DNA of 64,000 nucleotides from Parvibaculum sp. Lineage in GTDB: Bacteria; Pseudomonadota; Alphaproteobacteria; Parvibaculales; Parvibaculaceae. Numbering within the stretch: position 1 is the first letter of the stretch; each line of letters starts with the position of its first letter. The notes beneath the pieces are model-generated. The model worked only from the letters and a program-made list of their open reading frames with translations. It was not told the origin of the DNA and searched no databases. The DNA lies in NCBI RefSeq assembly GCF_030651915.1, contig NZ_JAUSBV010000008.1, positions 62,001 to 126,000 of the forward strand. Direction: 5' to 3'. Below are positions 58,309-64,000 of the stretch, one piece after another. The position numbers and the translations under genes are program-made.

Positions 58309-60072
58309 TTACCAGTCGTTGAAGATGGTGCCGCCGTCCTGATGGCCGTGGCCGGGAGCGGGGGCGTCGTTGTGGGACTGAAGGGCAAGAGTGGTCCAGC
58401 CCTTCAGGGTGTTGGTGAGGGTCTGCTCGACGTTGCGCTTGAGAGCTTCAAAGCGTTCGTCGGCGATCCCCTCGTCCTGCTCGCGGCCCATAGCCTCTGA
58501 CCAGTAGGCGACAGCCATCGCGAGGACGTCGAGCCTGTCATCGTGCCGGAGCGCGCCCCGGTCGCGGGTGATGCGCGTCATCTGGTAGATGAGTTGGTAG
58601 GTCAACGCCTCCTCGGCGGGCAGGTCTTTGACGGAGCGGCTGTCCTCCTCGATCACGGAGCGGTCGATGACCAGCCTGTGCTGGTTCATCACAGGCTCTA
58701 GCGTGTCGATGATGCGCAGTTCCTTTTGCTTCGAGTGGCGCACCTCCTCGATCGTCACCGGGTAGGTGCGGGTGAGGAAGGGCTGAAGCAAGCGGCCGAA
58801 CATGCCGTCGCCGAAGTTGCTCTCGATCAACACGACGTTGACCTTGTGGAGCTTGGCGAGATCGGCGATCGCCTGAAGGTTCTCGTCGGTGTAGCCACCT
58901 CGGAGGCCGGACAGGTGCGGGATGAAGATTTGAGAGTTCAGCACCTTGGCAACGCAGACGCCGGTTTCGTCGGTGCCTCGGCCGGAGGGATCGACCACGA
59001 GGACGCTGCCTGTGTAGGGGCGGCGCTCGCCGGAGTAGCCCATCGGGGACCAGAAATAGTCACCGTCGAAGGACACGTTGTACAGGTCCGAGAGAAGGTT
59101 CCTGTTGCCGTCGCGGCCCCACACAACCTTCTCAGGCGCCACGTCACCGTCCACGTCCATGACGAGCAGGTCAGCGACCTTGAGCGGGAAGCGGTCGGCG
59201 TCAGACAGGCTGGTGTCGAGCATGAACTGTAGGGCGAAGCCTGAACGGCCGTAGCTGGCCTCACGCTCCATCAGGTCCACGTCGGAGAACCGGGCGGGAT
59301 CGACTGAGTGCTCCACCAGCATGGGGTTGCCAGAGAGCAGCGACAGGACGCGCGGGGCGAGGCGCCCGCCGTACTTGGCGACGCGTTCGGCTGTCGGGTA
59401 GCGGGCCGGCCACACGCGCATGGAGTAGCCACGCTGCGGCAGCTTGTTGTAGAGGCTCATCTCTGTCTGCGGCGTGCCGAGGTAGATGATACGGCCGTCC
59501 GGCTTCAGGATGGCGTCGAACTCCTTCACGGCCTCGGAGAGCTTCGTTCGCATGCCCTCTGTGGCCGAGTTGTTCGGGATTTCGATGTCGTCGGCGATGA
59601 TGACGTCAGCGCGCGAGCCTGCAAGCTGGCCGGTGATGCCGACCGACTTGACGGACGGGGCGTGCGAGGCGCGGGCAGGGCCGACGTCGAAGGCTACCTT
59701 GGAGTTGCGCTGGCCGGAGCCGGGCATCAGGTGGCGCAGTTCCGGCATGTCGTTGATGAGCCGGAGGGTGAACGTGGTGAAGTCGTCGGCGCGGAGCTTG
59801 GAGGCCGACACGACGAGGATGTTCAGTTGCGGGTTGCAATAGAGCAGCCAGCAGACGAAGGCCGACGTCACCCACGACTTACCGACGCCCCGGAAGGCTT
59901 CGATGATGCAGCGCTTGGGACCGTGCTGAAGGTAGCGCGCGATGTCGTATTGTACGTCTGTCGGCCGTGGAAGGTTGAGGTGTTCCCAAACGCGGTAGAG
60001 GAACACCCTGAAGTCGGCCTTGAGGGGGTCCACCGGCGAAAGTGCCGTGGTGGACATCAGGTGGTCGGTCAT
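58309..60072 (-). CDS. terL: Terminase large subunit, T7 gp19-like
   Basis: This 587-residue protein is almost the same length as T7 gp19 (586). The P-loop is 'AFRGVGKS' (59-66), Walker B is 'VIIADDIE' (157-164), and the nuclease acid lies in 'VLVVDPSGRGTDETG'. It powers DNA packaging and cuts concatemers. ATG 60072 has GGAGG only three bases upstream; ATG 60057 is an alternative. Confidence 0.93.
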   Translation of the reverse strand: MTDHLMSTTALSPVDPLKADFRVFLYRVWEHLNLPRPTDVQYDIARYLQHGPKRCIIEAFRGVGKSWVTSAFVCWLLYCNPQLNILVVSASKLRADDFTTFTLRLINDMPELRHLMPGSGQRNSKVAFDVGPARASHAPSVKSVGITGQLAGSRADVIIADDIEIPNNSATEGMRTKLSEAVKEFDAILKPDGRIIYLGTPQTEMSLYNKLPQRGYSMRVWPARYPTAERVAKYGGRLAPRVLSLLSGNPMLVEHSVDPARFSDVDLMEREASYGRSGFALQFMLDTSLSDADRFPLKVADLLVMDVDGDVAPEKVVWGRDGNRNLLSDLYNVSFDGDYFWSPMGYSGERRPYTGSVLVVDPSGRGTDETGVCVAKVLNSQIFIPHLSGLRGGYTDENLQAIADLAKLHKVNVVLIESNFGDGMFGRLLQPFLTRTYPVTIEEVRHSKQKELRIIDTLEPVMNQHRLVIDRSVIEEDSRSVKDLPAEEALTYQLIYQMTRITRDRGALRHDDRLDVLAMAVAYWSEAMGREQDEGIADERFEALKRNVEQTLTNTLKGWTTLALQSHNDAPAPGHGHQDGGTIFNDW

Positions 60073-60193
60073 AGTCCTCCTAGGACGGCCTGTACGCCCC
60101 GCTGAGTGGCCTCTCAAACTCACGGGTGATTGCACCTGTGCGGAAGAGAACGGCACTGGCGGGGCGCGCAGGCGTCTTGTGGTGGAGATCGGC

Positions 60194-60472
60194 CTAGTTG
60201 GCCGTCATGTCGCTGATGTCGTCGTCATCGAAGGACGGGAGGGCGGTGGTGGCTCGCCTCAGGTCATCATCCTTTGTGGGATCGACCGACACGACGCCGT
60301 TGTCCTTGAGGAACTGCCGGATGACCGACAGGAGCGGGGCGGCCGGCGTGACACGCGTTGCCTTCCCGGTTTCCTCGTCGAGGATAACAGCACCGTCTTC
60401 GAGGATGCTCACGAACTCCGTAGCGAGCAGCTTATGGAGCCTGTTCAGGACATCGGCCGGGAGCTTCGACAT
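60194..60472 (-). CDS. terS: Terminase small subunit, T7 gp18-like
   Basis: This 92-residue protein (T7 gp18 has 89) has a helical start ('MSKLPADVLNRLHKLLATEF'), 'APLLSVIRQFLKDNGVVSVD' and an acidic end 'FDDDDISDMTAN'. It recognises phage DNA for packaging. Its position directly before TerL and its size support the call more than any motif. GGAGG is seven bases before the ATG. Confidence 0.8.
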   Translation of the reverse strand: MSKLPADVLNRLHKLLATEFVSILEDGAVILDEETGKATRVTPAAPLLSVIRQFLKDNGVVSVDPTKDDDLRRATTALPSFDDDDISDMTAN

Positions 60473-60475
60473 GCC

Positions 60476-60763
60476 CTAGCCTCCTCTGTAGAACTGAAGG
60501 CCGATGCCGGCGATCATCGCGGTCAGCAGTGTTGCCGTGACCATGCGGACGAGGGTTGTCCAGACGGCGTTCTTGGTGACGCGCCACCCGCTGAGGAGAT
60601 CGCGAACGTCCCTGAAGTCGGCCCGCGTCAGGTCTTCAAGACCGAGTTCGCGGATCGCTTGTTTCGCGCCCTCACGGGCGGCGTCCTTTGTCAACGCGCG
60701 GAGCGCGTCAACAGTGATGGTGATGTGCCCGACGCTGTCGTCAGCGCGGGTTTCATGTTCCAT
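60476..60763 (-). CDS. Phage membrane protein, holin candidate (95 aa)
   Basis: A charged helical N-terminal part ('ALTKDAAREGAKQAIRELGL') precedes one C-terminal membrane helix ('LVRMVTATLLTAMIAGIGLQ'). In T7 the holin (gp17.5) lies between fibre and TerS, exactly this place. The long soluble head is unusual for a holin, so a spanin or accessory role is possible. Confidence 0.65.
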   Translation of the reverse strand: MEHETRADDSVGHITITVDALRALTKDAAREGAKQAIRELGLEDLTRADFRDVRDLLSGWRVTKNAVWTTLVRMVTATLLTAMIAGIGLQFYRGG

Positions 60764-60784
60764 TCTTGCTGTCCTGATTGTTGG

Positions 60785-61456
60785 TCACGCCCACGATAGC
60801 GCGCAGAAGGAATACGGACGGTTGGCAGCCCACGACGCCTCAATGCTCTGTCCTGTGGTGAGTGAGGTGTCTTCGGCATGGGCTGACGAGTTCACCTGTC
60901 GCGCCACAGTGCCTTCTTGGTTCTTCGTCGCAAACGTCCAGCCATGCGGCCCGCCGTCACTGTTGTACGTCATCCCACCTGCGATGGCGAAGCCACCTGT
61001 CGGGAGGTTGAGAGTGACGGACGCAGGTCCAGTACCGGTGCCACCCATCGACGCCGTGTGATGCGGCGCCGCGTTGACCAGTCCGGTGACAGCGTACACC
61101 CCGGCGACACCGCCGCTGTTGGCGGTAGCACTGAGCGTGAACGAAATAGTACCGCTCGTACCTGCCGGGACCAGCGCGGAGATGATCGCGGAACCAGCCT
61201 GAACGCGAGTTCTTTCGACGTGCAGAGTTGCGGCGACACCGCCGATGGTCGCGCTAACGAAATCGCGGGCGCTTGAGTTCTGCTCCCAAGAGAGCACCGC
61301 GATTATCACACGGTCGGCTGCGGCAGGGCCGAAGGGACGGCCAGTGAACGTGTAGGTGATCTGGTTCGTATTGTCCTGCGCCAGCGAAGAGGCTTGATAT
61401 GTGACGATAGCCCTGCTCGCGTTGATGCCGACCATCGCTGTCAGTACACCGCTCAT
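60785..61456 (-). CDS. Fibre-linked phage protein (223 aa)
   Basis: The beta-rich, Ser/Thr/Gly-rich sequence ('ITYTFTGRPFGPAAADRVII', 'GTISFTLSATANSGGVAGVY') has no charged core. It resembles receptor-binding or capsid-decoration domains. Its ATG overlaps the fibre stop as ATGA, so it is co-translated with the fibre and may be its tip or cap. Confidence 0.7.
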   Translation of the reverse strand: MSGVLTAMVGINASRAIVTYQASSLAQDNTNQITYTFTGRPFGPAAADRVIIAVLSWEQNSSARDFVSATIGGVAATLHVERTRVQAGSAIISALVPAGTSGTISFTLSATANSGGVAGVYAVTGLVNAAPHHTASMGGTGTGPASVTLNLPTGGFAIAGGMTYNSDGGPHGWTFATKNQEGTVARQVNSSAHAEDTSLTTGQSIEASWAANRPYSFCALSWA

Positions 61457-62931
61457 GCGAGGCCCGCCCCGGACACGTACCACGTATCGGTGTCATCCTT
61501 GCGGAGAGACACCTCACCATGCTGCGCGAGAGTGCGCGCGCCAGTGTTGGACGTTCCCGCTTGACGGAGAGTGACGCCAGCACCGGGCGTGATCGTCACG
61601 ATACCTGTACCGACGTTGCGCATGTTGATGATGGTCCCGATGGCGAAGGCTACGCCAGAGTTCGGGGGGATTGTCCACGCCCGCGCCGTGGCGCCGCCCT
61701 GTCGAATGACCTTCCCGGCGTCGGCCGCGACAAGCGTGTAGGCGACGTCTTGGTTGTTCTGCGGAGCGCCGAGGTAGCCCAGTGACGCGGCGTTGGTGTG
61801 GACAGGAGCGATGGCTGCCGCTACGAACGCAGTTGTTGCAAGACGCGTGTTGTTAGACGCTGCTGCCTGTGTAGGCGCGGTCGGGTTTCCTGTCAGCGCA
61901 GGCGAGGCCAGCGCCGCCTTCGCGTCGAGCGCGGTCTGTAGACCTGTGACGTTCGCGATGGTGTGTGTGTGTGACGTCGCGGCCTTGTTAGCCAGTAGCG
62001 TGTCGGTGACAGTCTTCGTGTAATACGATGACGGGTCGAACAGTGCAGCGGCGACGGCGCTTGCAGCCGCTTCAACAGCGCTTGTAGCAGCGGCGTCCTT
62101 GTGTGTGGACGCAGTTGTCGCGTGCGCGCCTGCGGTCGTCGCGCTGGCAGCAGCTTCAGATGCCTTAGTAGTCGCCGCACCTGCGTGCCCTCCTGCGGTC
62201 GTCGCGCTGGCAGCGGCAGCATCCTTGTGCGTGCTCGCAGTCGTGGCGCTCGCGGCGGCGGCGTCCTTATGTGAACCGGCTGTCGTCGCGCTGGAAGCAG
62301 CTTCAGACGCCTTCGTCGTAGCTGTTGTGGCGTGTGTGGAGGCCGTGTTGCGATACGCCAGCGCATCCTGCGAGTAAGCGAGAGCAGCGACGGCGCTGGC
62401 AGCGGCGGCCACCATACTGTTGGACGACGACACCGCGCTTGCTGCGGAGCTATCCGCGCTGATGGCAGCAGCGGTGGCGGCGGCGGCGGTGCTGTTAACG
62501 GCGGTAGAGAACTGGCCGTAGGTGATGGCGTCATCCGGCGAAGTAGCGTCGCCAAGGTTCTTCAGACGTCGGCCGCCGACGTCATAGTGGCCTGTTGCGT
62601 CCTTACCGAGACGGTCAAGCGCCTCGTCGAGCGCTTCTTGCGTGACGAAGAGTGCCTGCGTGTTCGCAAGGTTGAGGTTCGAGGACACGAGGACCGAGCC
62701 GTCCGTGAACGTGACGAGCAAGGCCGCGCCGGGGGTCGTGCGGCGCACCTCGACAACAAGCCCGGCAGCAGGCGCCGGCGACACGTTGATCTGGTAGGCG
62801 TTCACCCACGTAAACGCGGTCGGCACGCCATCGACTTTGACGGTGATGTGCGCGGTAGCGAGGTAGTCGAACGCGAAGCCGAAGGCGGTTGTAACGCCGT
62901 CGCCCGGCACGCGAATGTAGGAAAGAGCCAT
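61453..62931 (-). CDS. Tail fibre protein, T7 gp17-like N-terminus
   Basis: Residues ~1-150 match the T7 fibre virion-binding domain ('ALSYIRVPGDGVTTAFGFAF', 'ALFVTQEALDEALDRL'). Residues ~150-330 are an Ala/Thr/Ser repeat of ~14 residues around 'HKDAAAASATTAST', a likely trimeric coiled rod. Next comes a tail-fibre module 'SPALTGNPTAPTQAAASNNT' with 'RLATTAFVAAAI', and a C-terminal ~110-residue receptor-facing domain ('VAYTLVAADAGKVIR'). Confidence 0.9.
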   Translation of the reverse strand: MALSYIRVPGDGVTTAFGFAFDYLATAHITVKVDGVPTAFTWVNAYQINVSPAPAAGLVVEVRRTTPGAALLVTFTDGSVLVSSNLNLANTQALFVTQEALDEALDRLGKDATGHYDVGGRRLKNLGDATSPDDAITYGQFSTAVNSTAAAATAAAISADSSAASAVSSSNSMVAAAASAVAALAYSQDALAYRNTASTHATTATTKASEAASSATTAGSHKDAAAASATTASTHKDAAAASATTAGGHAGAATTKASEAAASATTAGAHATTASTHKDAAATSAVEAAASAVAAALFDPSSYYTKTVTDTLLANKAATSHTHTIANVTGLQTALDAKAALASPALTGNPTAPTQAAASNNTRLATTAFVAAAIAPVHTNAASLGYLGAPQNNQDVAYTLVAADAGKVIRQGGATARAWTIPPNSGVAFAIGTIINMRNVGTGIVTITPGAGVTLRQAGTSNTGARTLAQHGEVSLRKDDTDTWYVSGAGLA

Positions 62932-62997
62932 GTGGTTCTCCAAAAGGAGCGGCCCCCAAGATCACTCAGGGGCCGCGTCACTTCTTGCTAGGTGGTG

Positions 62998-64000
62998 TTA
63001 GGGCTTGACGGAGTTCAGAAGTTCGATGCCCTTCTGCTGCGTCGCAGGCTTGGCCGACTTCGCAGCAGCGGCGCCGACCTTGGCCGCGCGCATCTTGGTG
63101 TTGAACACCGGGTCTTCAGCCATCATCCGCTTCACAGCAGCGCTGTGGTAAGCTTCAATGACCTTTCGCGTGGCACGCTGCCGCGCACCTTCGACGCCCT
63201 CAGGCGTGTCGGGAAGGCGGGCGCGAGCGCTGTCATACGCCGGGCTGTCGAACAGGCGCCGAAGCTTTGCCTGCACGTTCCGGCCGCCGCTATCTGTCAC
63301 GGTAGCCATCGTCTTGTTCAGCGCCGAGTATTCAGCGCCGGTCAGTTCGACGCCGTAGAGCGTCTTCGACGGACTGTAGGCAACGCCGATGCGGATGAGT
63401 TCGTCGGCGATCTCGTTACCTTTGATCGGCATTGACGTGATCGGAGAGAGGAACGTGTCCGGCCGGACAGCAGGTTCGCCTGTGAGCCACGACACGCGCG
63501 CGGGAAGCGTCTCGCTCCACCCCGGAAGGCGGGACTTGAAGCGGTCCTGCACCGTCCGCACTTCGCGGATGATGTTGTCCATCTCGTGTGTCGTCTGGCC
63601 GAGCATCGCGGAGTACGGGAGCATCGACGTCGTCATCTGCTGTATCAGCGCGTTGGCCTTATCGGGGCGGTCGGGGCTGGAAACAGCGTCGATGAGATCG
63701 GTGATGCCTTGGAAGTAGAGCTTGTTCGAGAGCGTCTTACCGAGCGCAAGCGCTGTCACCAGCGTCATGTCCTCGTAGGTCTTGTCACTTCCCTCAAGCT
63801 GCCCGTAAATCTCCGAGCTATCCGCAAGCACGCCGATGATCGTTGCGAACGGGTCGAGGCGCTGATAGCTCACCCACCTGTCACCAATCCGAATGGAATA
63901 CGGCTGCCACCCGGCTTCGATCCACATGGCGCGGAGAGCGTGGTCGCTCGGGCCGGCGCCGGTGACGTTTCCGTTGATGACTTCAGCGGTGATGGCACCA
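62998..64000 (-). CDS. Internal virion protein C-terminus (gp16 position), partial
   Basis: The frame is open to the right edge; residues before the first in-window ATG read 'GNVTGAGPSDHALRA'. 'MWIEAGWQPYSIRIGDRWVS' and 'YQRLDPFATIIGVLADSSEI' resemble the LPD38-like end of large phage ejection proteins. Its place just upstream of the fibre equals T7 gene 16, the protein ejected to make the DNA channel. The end is basic and Ala-rich. Confidence 0.8.
   Translation of the reverse strand, partial: GAITAEVINGNVTGAGPSDHALRAMWIEAGWQPYSIRIGDRWVSYQRLDPFATIIGVLADSSEIYGQLEGSDKTYEDMTLVTALALGKTLSNKLYFQGITDLIDAVSSPDRPDKANALIQQMTTSMLPYSAMLGQTTHEMDNIIREVRTVQDRFKSRLPGWSETLPARVSWLTGEPAVRPDTFLSPITSMPIKGNEIADELIRIGVAYSPSKTLYGVELTGAEYSALNKTMATVTDSGGRNVQAKLRRLFDSPAYDSARARLPDTPEGVEGARQRATRKVIEAYHSAAVKRMMAEDPVFNTKMRAAKVGAAAAKSAKPATQQKGIELLNSVKP

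Larger units (their letters stand above)
50189..64000 (-). mobile_element. T7-like temperate podovirus prophage, left part
   Basis: The element starts at the split tRNA-Leu and runs past the right edge. On the minus strand its late genes have T7 order (internal virion protein, tail fibre, holin candidate, TerS, TerL), followed by a gene-free junction, small early genes, a MarR-like regulator and a tyrosine integrase next to the attachment site. RNA polymerase, DNA polymerase, capsid and tail-tube genes must lie to the right. Temperate T7-like phages of this plan are known from marine alphaproteobacteria. Confidence 0.88.

Noticed and set aside
58096-58500. Plus-strand frame starting 'MPAAPCPALDERVQ' after a GGAGG
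   Set aside because: It runs antisense to the small phage gene at 58120-58296 and the end of terL; its composition is typical of a shadow frame.

Overview
The window is high-GC DNA from an alphaproteobacterium. DUF3126, PAS_5, BTLCP (transglutaminase-like), gamma-carbonic anhydrase, DUF192, tandem PilZ proteins and Rhizobiales-type 'AGAGCGTTTTC' intergenic repeats point to the Hyphomicrobiales (Rhizobiales). Three short-chain dehydrogenases, four crotonases, a GMC oxidoreductase and two GPH-type permeases, together with very abundant 'CGCAGAGACGCAGAG' repeats, would suit a Parvibaculum-like organism. That placement is an inference from gene content and was not tested by any search.

Bases 1-6000 are a surface/export region: the end of a CsgG-family protein, a DUF2147 protein, an autotransporter-type barrel, two unknown exported proteins and a secreted protein with a long Asn-Thr repeat. 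Bases 6300-34900 are ordinary chromosome: signalling (PAS, PilZ), acyl-CoA metabolism (crotonases, SDRs), a PhoX phosphatase, a sulfatase cluster, cysE, an amine oxidase and a higBA toxin-antitoxin pair. Bases 34900-42400 hold duplicated alpha/beta hydrolases and GPH permeases, a M20 amidohydrolase and two tandem small Rap1a/Tai-like proteins. Unusually dense intergenic repeats separate them, including three copies of a ~170-bp element with 24-bp inverted ends.

Bases 42500-48300 are an accessory stretch: a small islet of orphan genes, a frameshifted short gene and a 1035-residue helicase-less nuclease-methyltransferase whose recognition region is visibly AT-richer. Bases 48300-49150 carry regulatory-looking TGACAG/TTATCCC arrays. 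A near-identical inverted array lies at about base 700. Two ordinary genes (zinc-finger and LysE) follow.

From about 50189 to the right edge lies the left part of an integrated T7-like podovirus. Read on the minus strand from the right edge, the order is internal virion protein, tail fibre, a fibre-linked protein, a holin candidate, TerS, TerL, then a ~1.2-kb gene-free region, a train of small early genes, a MarR-like regulator, a tyrosine integrase and tRNA-Leu(UAA). The host tRNA-Leu(UAA) is cut in its anticodon stem and the phage carries a complete, different tRNA-Leu(UAA) next to the crossover. The gene-free region lies where the ends of a T7-like genome would join. It holds an array of a 7-bp motif and about 550 bp that can fold into many nested helices. 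This is the best candidate in the window for an undescribed structured RNA or packaging element.
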